A stretch of DNA of 64,000 nucleotides, taken from Mixophyes australis. Its lineage: Eukaryota > Chordata > Amphibia > Anura > Limnodynastidae. Below, one piece after another: positions 43,866 through 55,258 of the stretch (the first letter of the stretch is position 1; every line of letters starts with the position of its first letter). The notes beneath the pieces were generated by a model. That model was given only the letters and a program-made list of their open reading frames with translations, ran no database searches and was not told the DNA's origin. Location of the stretch: NCBI GenBank assembly GCA_036250195.1, contig JAVHZZ010000004.1, positions 318,183,706 through 318,247,705 on the forward strand, given 5' to 3'. The position numbers and the translations under genes are program-made.

Positions 43866-44381
43866 ATGGAGTGGCGATTTTTGTTTTTCTTTTGTTCCAG
43901 GATTTTCCTTGTTTTTACTTTTTCTAGGACATTCTATTTTTGTGAAGGAGGATGGAGGACGGAGGAGAGTTCTGGGAGTGATACGGATGAAATAGAGGCC
44001 GAAGAAAAGTTAATAGGATATCCTGAGCAGCCCATTATCAAACTTGGTCCAGGGGTTATGAAAAGGTCTGCTAGCTCAGGAACTCGGAGGCAGTGTGAGG
44101 GGCTATTGTCTGATGAGTATTGTATCTGCAAGTTCTGCAACTCCCTAGTTGACGAGAGATGCATCCAACGATGCCAGTCCCCCAGTACTCTGAATATAGG
44201 CGGGCATCCTTTGGAGGATTATCACTCCCTGGTGGGTAAGGTGCTAAACCAAACTGAGTGTTGGGTGTGCTCTCACGTGCCTCAAGGGCAGCATAACATA
44301 GGACTAGTGCCATTCCCGCTAAACATATCCGAAGTACTCGAATGCAGGGGTGGTACAATAACACTAGGTCCCCCAGTCTGA
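43866..44381 (+). pseudogene. env: ERV env, first fragment (signal peptide and surface N-part)
   Basis: The ATG at 43,866 opens a hydrophobic signal-peptide-like start of about 25 residues rich in Phe and Leu. A Glu/Ser-rich stretch and then a cysteine-rich domain follow (C-x-C-x2-C pattern near residue 86). N-Q-T-E-C-W-V-C near residue 135 is the C-x2-C motif that, in gammaretroviral surface subunits, makes the labile disulfide to the transmembrane subunit. The frame stops at 44,379-44,381; the next part continues in another frame, with a run of five C at 44,371-44,375 as the likely break site. Same frame as pol. Not functional as it stands. Confidence 0.85.
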
Positions 44382-45049
44382 CGCTTCGACAATACTCCAT
44401 AGGCAGATCGTTGCTGTGCCTAAACATATCTCATGCAAAGCGCCTGGAGAATTGGGAGGCTGACCTATCAGATCAGACAATGGCTCGCCACACTCATTTT
44501 AGAGAGAGACTCACAAGGTCACTACTAGGCAGGAATGCTGATGGAAGTCACAAGTTAGGGCGTATAACCAAACATAAGAAGGTATCTATTGGAAAAGTCT
44601 CTACAGATAAATGTGAAAATATCATTAATGCCGACACGTGTCTAGAGCAGATGGAGACACTAGGCATGGGTAGTTTTATCAAAACTCTGTGTGATATAAT
44701 TCATGGGCATACTGTTCCTTATGTTCTCCCTGATGATGTGTATTTTGTTTGTGGGAGGAAAGCTTATTCCTGGGTGACTCCGAGTTCCAAGGGCTTGTGT
44801 TTCTTAGCTAAACTGGTTCCTGAAATCATGACTATTACTCATGAAGAAATGGTAGATATTCACAAGACTACATCACCACCATACATACACACACAGTATG
44901 AACACCGTGGCAAGAGAAATATGATTCCTGGTGAGGAACCCATAGCTACAAAATTGATTAGTGAAACTGCTGGTTTCCAAGTTATGGTTGCTCTAGATCT
45001 CACCAGGACCGCTCGGGGAACATTAAACTTTAATATATCCAAGACCTAG
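44342..45049 (+). pseudogene. env: ERV env, second fragment (surface C-part)
   Basis: The middle of env, in a different frame from the first fragment. It contains an N-I-S glycosylation site near the start, several cysteines, and an R-G-K-R furin-type site near 44,917, which would mark the surface/transmembrane cut. A hydrophobic patch and then a stop at 45,047 follow. The preceding break is between 44,342 and 44,381, the following one between about 45,031 and 45,040. Identity as env rests on position, the cleavage site and continuity with both neighbours. Confidence 0.8.
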
Positions 45050-45636
45050 CTAAATTAATAGATAATATCACCGAGATGTATGATGACACTTTCAGGTATA
45101 CTGGAAGGGAGCTACAAGCGTACAAGAAGGAGTTGGTGCAACATAGACTGGTACTAAATTATCTCACCTCTATTACTGGTGGGTACTGTGTGACACTGGC
45201 CACCCAGTTCGGTGTCAAATGTTGCACGTACATTACTAATAATACGGAAGACCCTAAAGAGGTTATAGACCGGAAGATGGATGAAATTTTGCAGCTGAAA
45301 TGGGAATTTCGAAAGAGCCATAATTCTTCGTTATATGAGGTCGGGGAAAAGGTGGCGGGTTGGTTCTCATGGTTGAACCCAGCAAAATGGTTCTCCGGTC
45401 TGGGGGAGTGGGTACAGGAAATGGTTGCTAGTGTAGGTAAGCTCCTTCTCCTTATACTGGGTATCATCTTAGCAATTGGTTTAGTTGTCAAATGTGTTCC
45501 TACTGTGTTGAAGTGTGGAAAACGGTCTCATGGGAGTAACACTGAGAAAGAGACTGAAAGGGTGGTACCAGATACCGAGATCATGGTCTGTGAAGAAGTA
45601 TTGTATAATCCTGAACTTGAAACGGTGATTGGGTGA
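45031..45636 (+). pseudogene. env: ERV env, third fragment (transmembrane subunit)
   Basis: The third frame; an ATG at 45,076 is internal and not a true start. A heptad-like helix (about 45,076-45,170) leads to a disulfide loop in which one Cys is separated by ten residues from a C-C pair (C-x10-CC, about 45,187-45,225), then N-N-T. A Trp-rich membrane-proximal segment (W-F-S-W-L near 45,363) precedes the membrane anchor (L-L-L-L-I-L-G-I-I, about 45,442-45,500). A cytoplasmic tail of about 45 residues ends at TGA 45,634. The loop is longer than the usual C-x6-CC. Known role of the family: membrane fusion; here broken upstream. Confidence 0.85.
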
Positions 45637-45653
45637 TAGTTTATTACACTATC

Positions 45654-45664
45654 AAAGGGTGGAA
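45654..45664 (+). other. Polypurine tract
   Basis: AAAGGGTGGAA, one base before the 3' LTR. It would prime plus-strand DNA synthesis. One T interrupts it. Confidence 0.75.
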
Positions 45665-45665
45665 C

Positions 45666-46504
45666 TGTCAAAGTCAGCAAATTGGATAAAGTCATTTCAA
45701 TTAAAGTCTAGCAAACTTGGTTGTCTTTGTCTGAAAAGATGCGTACGGTACGCATCGACGTACAAGGGCACGCTACGGCGTGAAAGGGCGTACGCATCCA
45801 CTACACGTGGCAGCAACAGTAATTGGTCTTTTACCATACATTCGCACAAACACGCATTCTTATAAAATAGTACACATTATTGGTAGTTGCAACACATAGT
45901 CAGTTATGTCGAAATATAGTAGTATTTATATGTTATATCAGAGTTACATGCATATTAGTGAAATACACAGAACGGGTTAAAGGAATAACATCATGAGTGG
46001 TATCATAATGAACCTTGTTACATATCCTACTGTTTGGTGCGCACTGCGAGGGAATCGCAGAGTGCATACGCAAGTTATGAATGATAGGGAATTATGAACT
46101 GCTTATGACTAAGGAATTCTGGCGGGAAGAGCAGAGCATACCCCCTGCAGAGATGACCCCCTCCTTTGGATTCCTTAGGATGAACCAGCCAATGATTGAC
46201 GACCCCTTGGACATTCCTGAGACCCGGACCAATAGATGCAAGCCATACCATCTTCATTGTATTACTGTATTTGATTGTGTATATAAGCAGCAGCTTGTGA
46301 TCCAGAGTGCAGACTTCTTGTCCCCAGACTTCAGGATTGAATGACTGCACTGGATCCAGAGCGCCTGCGATAAGTAACGGCTGTATTTACTTTTACTTCG
46401 CTTGAGCATATTTCTTCCACTTATTGCGAATAAATCTTTGTGCGTTGGAAACACAAATCGAGGTTCGACAATCGTTATTGGTTAGCGACAATACGCACAT
46501 AACA
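45666..46504 (+). repeat. 3' LTR of the ERV (839 bp)
   Basis: Same length as the 5' LTR, with two substitutions (about 46,106 and 46,392) by line-by-line comparison. Ends AACA, followed by the target copy GGCC. Confidence 0.97.
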
Positions 46505-47060
46505 GGCCCAACATTAAATTAATAGCATTTCGGTTTAATAAATAGACCTCCTTGCCAGGAACAAAATTAAATTAAATGCAATCACATTTAATAAATGGGC
46601 GTATTTCTCCCCAGTCAGCCCCAGCATCCAGTTAATTACATTCATATTTAATAAATAGGGTTATTTTCCCCCATACCAGCCCGAAATGAAAATAATAGGA
46701 TTCTAATTTAATACATAGGCGTCTTTCCCTCCAATGAGCCCTGACATTGATTAGCCCCCACATTTATTATGCATTATTAGTCCATATAATTGATAGCCAC
46801 ATCAACCCCACATTACATTATTAGCCAACACATTTAATAAAGAGCCACCATATAAGATTAATAACCCACACCAGTCGCGACATGTAATGTCCCAACACAA
46901 CATTAGTAACCCACCCTACATACCATTAATACCACCACCAGTTCACACATTACATTAATATTTCCCACACCAGCCCCAACATAGCATAATACCCCATATA
47001 TCATTAATATCCCCATCAGTCCTCATATTATATTAAACCCCCTTCCCAAAATACTTTCTT
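46505..47060 (+). repeat. AT-rich ~65-bp array flanking the ERV
   Basis: Imperfect units with the order CCAGCCCC-like, ACATTAAATTAATA-like, TTTAATAAATAGG run about 550 bp to the right of the provirus. A short piece of the same kind lies on the left, so the provirus split this array. Confidence 0.7.
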
Positions 47061-48562
47061 GATTCTTGAATTCTATGCAACAGTCACATGTGTTGAGTTT
47101 ATCTAGATTTGACATAGAGGAGCCAAATTCAACTCATTCAGGCTCTTTGTTTTTATACATCCAATCTGTACAGCTTTATATGCACTTTTATTCAAGTGAA
47201 GTGTTCATGATGAAATTAGGGGTATGTGAGGGAATTGTCTCAGACAGCAAGTTATGGTGGAAAGTAAAATATAAGTAATTAATTAAACAATTAAATTGTC
47301 TTGCTGCAAAAGTGGTGTTTACCCAGCTATATATCTAATAACGCTAGAATGTATTTCTGTTTTTGAAGTGCCCACAACTCATATACAAGTCTCTATGGTA
47401 GTTTATATTAGGGATAAGAATGCCACCATTTTATTTTCCCCTTCAGGCCAATTCCCGCATGCAACATGAAGAAAAAAAGAACAGAGAATATCAAGTAGCA
47501 TATGACTGCATTCAGATATTTTATGTTATGTATAGTACATATACCATCCAATATATGCGAAAACAAATATATTTAAAGGATATTTGTCTAGTTACTTTTA
47601 AAATGACCAAGCCTGGTGCCTCTGCTTTTGATCTCATTGCAACCAAAAATTCTTAGTATATGTTCTGGAACTCAGAGATTTATTTATTATAGGGCGAAAA
47701 GCCCTATTGCTGGCAAAACAGGTGTTTACGTCGGAGATAGGGTTTTTTCCACTTTGCCCTATATGTCAAACGATCACTGTCGGTGACAGCATTGCTATCG
47801 CTGGCATTTATCCAGTTTTCACAGCGTCTCACCGTCCCCTTGAGCTATCTATGTATCACCTCCCGATGCAATAATTTATGTAGCATGAGAAAGTTAAACT
47901 TTTTGCTGTGATTAAGATTTTCTCCTCTAAAGTTAACTTCATCTCTGAATGTCATTAACTATGTTGGAGGACGAATAGGCTCCGGAGAATAAGTGAAAAA
48001 GGTCAATCTGCCCCTTTAGGTCTTCACTTACTGTGCATAGAAACATAGGACATATTGCAGATATGTGTTTGTTTATAGTAGATATCATGGACATATACTA
48101 AGGATGTCACAAATGTCCTTATATCAAATATCCTAAAGCTGAGACACATATCCATGGCTTGCTCACCTGAATAGAAAATTTTGTAAATGCTTCCCACATA
48201 CAGTTGTCTGCTTCAACATGCCATTGTAAGAGGTGCTGTTGATTTGACCTAATTAAGGAATAATAGCTGTGACCTATCCCCTTTTATCACTCCCAGGGAA
48301 GCTAGTACTCCATTTCACAGTGCTATGGATAACAGTGTGTAGCAGATTCAGGAAAGGATTCTTCTTTAAACTCATCAACAGGGTTTTTTTTTTATCTGCA
48401 GGACCTATTGGTTTGTGTTGACATTGCCTATTTTGGATTTTAGAATATTGGATTGTATCCTTGAGACAAATGACAGCAGGAGGAGATTGTTGCAAAGTTT
48501 TGTTTTGCTACAACATTCAACACTATAAATGCAAGCATAATGCAAAGTATCCAATGACAAGT

Positions 48563-48623
<61 letters not shown>

Positions 48624-49020
48624 TGGATTCTGTTCTTTTTTCAGAAATGAAAAGGAGTTGGGTTAGGAGAAAATAAATACTGAGATTGTGCAGACTTTTT
48701 GCCGTGATAGCTCAGGTAATTCAATTCAAGATGGACCAGGAAGAAGTAACTTTTTCCGCAGTCATAAAGCCAGCAAAATTTATCGCCAGAGGAGAATAAA
48801 CGTGCCAGAACAGACACTTTTCACTGGTCTGGTACTGTCCCAACAAGATCTGAATCCTAAATTGTAGCAAAATATTATTTTTATTGGTGTGACAAGCGGT
48901 GATGAAAAGTAGTACTTATTGTCACAATGGCTGATATATAGATTTACTGATCAGTAACAATAGGATTGTATTATGTTACATTAGTTTAGTTGCTATGTAG
49001 TTGATGTACCAACATGCATA
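47061..49020. other. No gene recognised
   Basis: Short frames without motifs. A local dyad (AGGGCGAAAAGCCCT) is at 47,692-47,706. A (TA)n run lies at 48,562-48,617. Confidence 0.45.
48562..48617 (+). repeat. (TA)n microsatellite
   Basis: About 28 TA units with one GTA interruption. Confidence 0.95.
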
Positions 49021-49028
49021 CTATATAC

Positions 49029-49175
49029 CAGTGTTGGCTAACCTGTGACACTCCAGGTGTTGTGAAACTACAAGTCCCATCATGCTTTGCCAATATATAG
49101 CATCTTATTGATGGAAGGGTATGCTGGGACTTGTAGTTTCACAATACCTGGAGTGTCACAGGTTAGCCAACACTG
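49029..49175. mobile_element. 147-bp foldback hAT MITE with TSD
   Basis: CAGTGTTGGCTAACCTGTGA at the left and its complement at the right, with perfect 8-bp duplications CTATATAC (49,021-49,028 and 49,176-49,183). The inverted arms cover most of the element (GTGACACTCCAGGTGTTGTG, ACTACAAGTCCCA). The 8-bp duplication and CAG...CTG ends point to the hAT superfamily. Confidence 0.95.
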
Positions 49176-49183
49176 CTATATAC

Positions 49184-49981
49184 TATACATACTATTTCAG
49201 AAGAACGTTCTTAATTACTGATTAATCTCAATTGGTTCCATGCCTGTGGCTATCAGTCGTGTGGGGTGAAGGGCTAGCGAAGTGCACATGGACGCCAGGC
49301 AGCATGCTATTACTAATACTAATGTACTACTAATTACTATTAATAATATATACATTAGTGTATACATTACATTTTACAAGAGTGACATCACCACTCTTCA
49401 AATATAAGTCACCTAATGCAAGGTTATATTTTACATACATAAATTTCACCTGTGGAACAAAATAAATATATATATATATATTATTCATGAAGTCCACCTT
49501 TTAAATGTCAAAATGTAAGACTATATTTTCTGAGTGATATCCATTAAATATATTTTAAATTCAATTAATAAATTAATTTATGTGTGGACACACTTTTCTT
49601 GACTGTTTATTCCTGTTTCAGTAACATGGTCAGTTTTTAAACATTCCTTATTACGTCAATCTGTGGCCTGAACAGATGGCACGGTGCATGATTTGCTAAT
49701 ATGCAATCTTCAAATGAACATACAAGTAAATTCATATCAAATCCCCCTAGTATAGCAATTGTAAAATTCCAACATAATCAGTTTTTCCCGGCAACAACCA
49801 TATGCCAAATGTAAATTTTGTGCTTTTTCTATGATGCACAATTGCCTACAGTATGTGTCTGACTGCTCAAGGAATTCAATCTATACACTGTGACGTCAAT
49901 CCACTTTGCATCCCATTATACAGCCCTAAGGCATTAAAATTTTTATATCGTGATGCATTTTATTTTAGCGTTATATATAAC

Positions 49982-50026
<45 letters not shown>

Positions 50027-50643
50027 TTAACTATTTTAAATATAGATTTAATAGATGAATCTAAATATTGAACATTTATTCCCTCTAGCACCAAAGCAAA
50101 TTTACCACCGAAAAAAACACAAAACAGCTAAAAGCAACTTATAAATTGCTAGATGGTTATATTATTGATATCCAAATATATACTGTAAAGGAATTTTACT
50201 ATAAACATGAAAAAGAAAACCAACATACATTTAGCGCACATGTAAGTTTATTTTTTTCTGCATATTTTCCCATAAAACAATTCTTCTTTTCTTGTTTCCT
50301 GAAATCTCTTGTGTTGCAGAATAGCATTATGAAATACCCAATCAGGTGCTTGTAGGCATAGGCGTCAGATGTGTGGGTGCTCTGTGTACTACTATTTGTG
50401 CTGTCACTATTCATGTTTATGCATGGCCCTTTTCATTCATGTTACAGCTCCCACAATAACTTTAAAAAAGTTAACTTCTATGTAGACATGACAACGAACA
50501 TGAACAGTATATATGGTAATCTAATCTTTATTGTGAAAAAACAAATCAGGTTGAAGGAGTGAAAGTGAGGAGGAGAATTTTGCATCTGCACCTTGCCTCT
50601 CTTACTCACTTATACTCAAGCCCCTGTCTGTGTATAACTCAAT
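49184..50643. other. No gene recognised; microsatellites
   Basis: AT-rich DNA with a (TA)n run at 49,987-50,024 and a shorter one near 49,470. Small frames around 50,146-50,562 have no known motif. Confidence 0.45.
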
Positions 50644-50707
50644 GGGCCTGCGTCATTAAGAAGAGCAAAACAAAAAAAAGGAGTAAATTTGCACCTTGGC
50701 AAATCAT

Positions 50708-50788
50708 CAGGGCCTGATTAAGGGTCACAGCCGCCCTAGGCTACTACACCGGTTACCGCCCCCCCCGCACCATTGTGCGTATACATAT

Positions 50789-50835
<47 letters not shown>

Positions 50836-52253
50836 TATATATATATATAGATATATATAAATAAAATTGTAAAATATTAATTAATACATAAAACACACTT
50901 CATTATGCACGTTCTCTCTTACCTGATCTTGCAGCGTAGACTACCTGGTGTTCTATTTTGCTTGTTCTTGAAGCGTTGTCAGTTGTCTGGCTTCTGGAAA
51001 CTTGGGAGTTCTGCATTTAAAATGTGCAAAAATTGTATTATAGTGCAAAATTTTAACAACCCCTGAATGATACAAAACAACCCCTAGTACAGTCAGACAA
51101 TAAAATATATAAAAATTATTTACACTCATATAGTAACATCTACCAGCCCTGTGTATCTAGTATTTAGTATTCTAGTGACCGCTGAAACCACAGTCAGCAC
51201 CCACATCACCGCCACACAATACAGAGATCCTGCCGCCCGCAAGCTATTTCATCACTTCCCCCACCAGCCAATTCACCCCCCTTAATTTTTATCAACCCAC
51301 ACCAGACAGTATATGACCCCCCCTATCCAATTACACCAGACAGTTTATGACCTCCCCTATTCAATTTATTAACCCCCCCTCTAGCCAGTTCATTACCTCC
51401 CTATTGCCATTTCATTAATCCCCCTATCCAATTCATTAACCCCCCCTCTAGCCAGTTCATTACCTCCCCATTTTCACTTCATTAACCCCCCTGTAGCCAG
51501 TTCATTAGCTCCCCATTGCCATTTCATTAATCCCCCCTCTCCAATTCATTAAGCCCCCTGTAGCCAGTTCATTAGCTCCCCATTTTCACTTCATTAATCC
51601 CCCCTCTAGCCATTTCATTAAACCCCCCATCCAATTCATAAGCCCCCCTATCCAATTCATAACCCCCCATCCAATTCATAAGCCCCACCTCTAGCCAGTT
51701 AATTACCTCCCTATTTTCACTACATTAATCCCCCCTATCCAATCCATACTAACCAGTTCATTAATCCCCCCATATCCAATTTATAAGCCTCCCCCCCATT
51801 AGCCAGTTCATTAATCCCCTCCAGTCATCTCTCCCCCCCCCCTAATATTTAACAAGCTGCACTTACCTTGCTGTCTTCTGTTCCTCCTCTCTCCAGATGC
51901 CGGCGCTTGTCATCTTCACATGCAGCTAACAGCATCCGATGCTGTTAGCTGCACTGTCATTGCGGGCGCGCTCTGTTTGATTAGTGTGGTCACGTGAGCA
52001 CACTAAGCAATAAACTGCAGCCACACTGACAGAGCAGCTAACAGCGTTGGATGCTGTTAGCTGCGTGATTGGGTACAGGAGCATGCGGGACCGCCCCCTT
52101 GAGGACAGGGACAGCCCCATTAGAGAAGAAAGAAGCCGATCGCCGGCATTTGAAGGGAAAAATAAAACAGCTTGCAATTCTGCCGCGCTGCGCCCCCCAG
52201 GACTCAGCGCCCCAGGCTGCAGCCTGATCAGCCTAGTGGTTGATCAGGCCCTG
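50708..52253. mobile_element. Non-autonomous hAT element, 1.55 kb, with TSD
   Basis: Termini CAGGGCCTGATTAA and TTGATCAGGCCCTG are inverted repeats of about 13 bp. The 8-bp duplication CAAATCAT is perfect (50,700-50,707 and 52,254-52,261). No transposase. The interior has a (TA)n run (about 50,786-50,858), a C-rich minisatellite (51,240-51,840), and an inner pair of inverted blocks GCAGCTAACAGC / ATGCTGTTAGCTGC at 51,922-52,064. Confidence 0.93.
51240..51840 (+). repeat. C-rich minisatellite in hAT element
   Basis: Variants of CCAATTCATTAACCCCCC, AGCCAGTTCATTACCTCCCC and TTTTCACTTCATTAATCCCC alternate in 20-22-bp steps about 27 times. A higher-order period of about 60 bp is visible in places. 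Confidence 0.9.
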
Positions 52254-52483
52254 CAAATCATGTTGCATTGGAGGGGGAGGTAAATTTAAAATGTGGGGAC
52301 AGATTTATTGTTGGGTAGGGCATGTTCTAGATCAACTCTTAAATTCAGTGTAAAGATAAAGCTATCGTATTTGTGTGCTATATGAAAAAATACTTTCCTT
52401 AGGTGCACCCCTTGTAAAATGGTTTGTCCAGGATCAAATTTACTCCTGTTATTTTGCTTTGCTCTCCTTAATGATTCAGGGCC

Positions 52484-53557
52484 ATTGTCTTCAGCCTTTA
52501 CAATTGGAAAACATCAAAATTAAATACTTACTTATTTTTCTTTCATGTTTTCTTTTTACTTTTCAGAACAAACTATTCTCTTATATTTTAAACTTTATTT
52601 CAGTTCATACCTCTCCCTGTCACAATTTTGCACCACCAAATATCTTGTGCCCCCCAAAAATGCCTTGCTCTCTAGGCTTCTGCCTAGTCAGCCTATTGGA
52701 TAATCAGGCATTGTTAATTTCACAGGTGATAGGGAGGAGATAAGTTAAGATATCAATCTCCATAAGAATTCAGTTCTATATCCCATGTAGTGTAAGGCTG
52801 ATATAATAGAAAACGAAGAATTAAAATACAATGGTAAAAAGCTGAAATTAAAAATTAAGCATGTCTAAGAAAGTGATAATAGTAGCACTTAATTCACAAT
52901 TGAATTTTTTTTATTTAAGAAAAAAAAGCTTTTTCACGCTGACACACCCTCTAGAGTAGCATTTGGCAGGACTTGGACTTCTGTATTTATCCGAAGCAAG
53001 CAGTCGGCACTGGACAAAGCAGGAGGACTAACACTCTTCAAGTGATTCTTTTGACAAGGACAAGAAGGATAAAATGAATGTAGCATCATCCTGGTCAACA
53101 GAAATTCCATGGATGGTGCCAGCTCTCCCACTCTGGTAAAAACATCCTCCGTATTTACTCCTAATTACACGGATTGTTGTTGTTCATCAAAATGTGGTAA
53201 GGACAAATTAAAGCATGATAAAACTGTAGAAAGAATAAGAAGGTTTGTTACTTACTATATATAATTTATATATATATATTTATAAATGTATATATACACA
53301 TATATGCACAGCGAGATGGAAATATGAAACAATAGACAATGGCGCTCACAACAGTAATGTATAGATATAGTATACTGTAAAGTCCACCTAAACACCTCTT
53401 CCACATATGGAGGCAGCCTTCCTTTAGAATGGTTGGTAAGTCCAGAATAAATAGATAGATTATAATGCAGGAATCAGCACACAATGGTGTGATGATATTT
53501 GGATAATTAACCAAAGTTCAGTGGGTATATATATAGTCCAAAATATAATAATATTTT
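52484..53557. other. No confirmed gene; one minus-strand frame noted
   Basis: A hAT-like end (GCCTAGTCAGCCTATTGGAT, 52,682-52,701) similar to the right end of the neighbouring element is visible near 52,670-52,715. A 65-codon minus-strand frame (52,934-53,131) has fairly even codon use but no recognised motif and no defined splice sites. A tandem TA/TATATAC patch lies at 53,255-53,310. Confidence 0.4.
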
Positions 53558-55070
53558 ATGTTTCTCGATAGTCCTCTAGGACAAATCAGTATAAATCCAG
53601 TCTTCTGTATAGATTGTTCTTATTCAGAAGCAGGAAAACCGTTTATCTGTATAAACCTTCTGCCTCTATTCCTCTCTCCACCTTCGTGTTTCTGTCATCT
53701 ATCACCCCCTGGCCTATACACTGAATTTCTTGATAACTTTGCCTTCTGGCTTTCCCAATTCCTCTCTTCTGATCTTCCCACTATTATCATTGGGGATTTT
53801 AACATCCTTACCAACTCTCCTATTACTACTGCTGACTCTAATGTCCTCACTCTCACTTCCTCCCATTGCCTCTCGTTAATGGACAACTTCCACCACCAAC
53901 CTTGATGGTCACTCCCTGGACCTAGTGTTCTCCCATCTCCTTGACATCTCCAACTTCTCCAATTCTGTTTTCCCCCTCTCTGACCACAATCTCCTTTATT
54001 TACCCTAGCTTTACACCTTGTCCCCAGTCTCCCATCCAAAGTTGCTTGCACACTGCGTCCCATCAACAGCATTGACCCCATCATCTTTGCATCCTCTCTT
54101 GAACCCTTACTTGCTCCCATTTCTTCCCTATCATGTCCCAATGCTGCTGTCTCTCTTTACAACACCACAATCTCTGTTGCCCTTGATACTACAGCCCCAG
54201 CCACTTCCATTCGTACCTGCCAATCTAAACCCCAACCGTGGCAATCCCCTCTTACTCATCTCCTCCAAAAGTGGCCATGCTCCTCTGAACACCAATGGAG
54301 GAAATCTCGCTCCATTGCTGATTTCATCCACTTTGAATTCATCATTCCTACTATTCTGCCGTGTCGCTTGCCAAACAAACCTATTTCACATCCCTCATCT
54401 CCTACCTGTCTAATAAACCCCAATGCCTCTTTGCTACCATTAATTTTGTACTGTGTCCTCCCCCAACTCCTCCCCTTCATACATCCCTGCTTTTGACTTT
54501 GCTACCTACTTCAAAAACAAAATTGACTCTCACCACAATGATAACTGTTCTTGTTAGACTTGCCTCCCCCCATATGTTCTCTCTATCAGTCACTCTGCTA
54601 CTCTTGACTCCTATCTTCTTGTAACTGTGCCTGAGATCCTCTCTCTTCTCTCCTCCTCATCTTCTACAACCAGTCCTCTTGATCCTGTCCCCTCCAAGTT
54701 CCTCTTCTCCCTCTCTTTCATTGCCTGTTGTCACCTTGCTCACCTCTTTAACCCCTCTCCACTGGTATCTTCCCCTCGACCTTCAGGCATCCTCTCATCT
54801 CTCCTATTCTCAAAAAACCTTCCCTTGACCCATCATCTTTCTTCAACTGTCGCCCAATATATCTTCTTCCCTTTGCTTCTAAAAGTCTCGTACAACTTCA
54901 ATTTTCTGACTCACTTTCTCTCTTCCCACTCTTTTTAACTCTCTCCAATCTGGCTTCCATCCTCTTCACTCAACTGAAACTGCCCTCACTAAAGTAACAA
55001 ATGACTTACTCTCAGCTAAGTCCAAAGGTCATTTCTCCCTTCTCATACTCATTGACATTGTGTAAGGAAA
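53558..55070 (+). pseudogene. L2/CR1-like LINE, 5' half (endonuclease and RT start)
   Basis: The plus strand reads the end of the APE endonuclease domain: Y-T-E-F-L-D-N-F, L-P-T-I-I-I-G-D-F-N-I (53,775-53,810, the G-D-F-N block) and a later decayed S-D-H-N segment near 53,980. A linker follows to 54,640. RT N-terminus: S-P-L-D-P-V-P-S-K-F-L (54,675-54,707), a decayed F-N-C-R-P block near 54,845, and L-Q-S-G-F-like / [14 protein letters not shown] (54,945-55,005). It stops inside motif A near 55,060. Same family as the 3' half at 6,249-7,970. Many frame breaks; dead. Confidence 0.82.
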
Positions 55071-55258
55071 AGGGCTTAAAAGTCCAAAACGAGTGTATCT
55101 GAGAACAGAATAAGAGGATAGCGTGTGCACGTGAGGTGTAACCACAGGTCTTTTTACACATTGTAATACTATTTCATTCCATTCACTTACATTTTACACT
55201 TCTAAATTTTCACTTCAACCACTATATTTATATATACAGTTTATACAGCTCGTATACC

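Larger units (their letters stand above)
36681..46504 (+). mobile_element. Endogenous retrovirus, near-complete provirus
   Basis: A 9,824-bp provirus: 5' LTR, primer-binding site, leader, gag, pro-pol in the same frame after one UAG, broken env, polypurine tract, 3' LTR. GGCC flanks both sides (36,677-36,680 and 46,505-46,508), a 4-bp duplication as gammaretroviruses make. Class I (gamma-like) traits: proline-tRNA-like primer site, one zinc knuckle, gag-UAG-pol in frame, a GPY-type integrase tail, and a C-W-V-C motif in the surface part of Env. The LTRs differ at two positions, so the insertion is young. Gag and Pol show no break; Env has two frame changes. Confidence 0.97.
50644..52483. mobile_element. 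Foldback MITE split by a hAT element
   Basis: The left part 50,644-50,707 (GGGCCTGCGTCATTAAG... GGAGTAAATTTG) and right part 52,254-52,483 (ending CAAATTTACTCC...CTTAATGATTCAGGGCC) form one inverted-repeat element once the 1.55-kb insertion is removed. The family is also present at 63,577-63,885 and as a fragment at 13,485-13,660. Confidence 0.85.
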
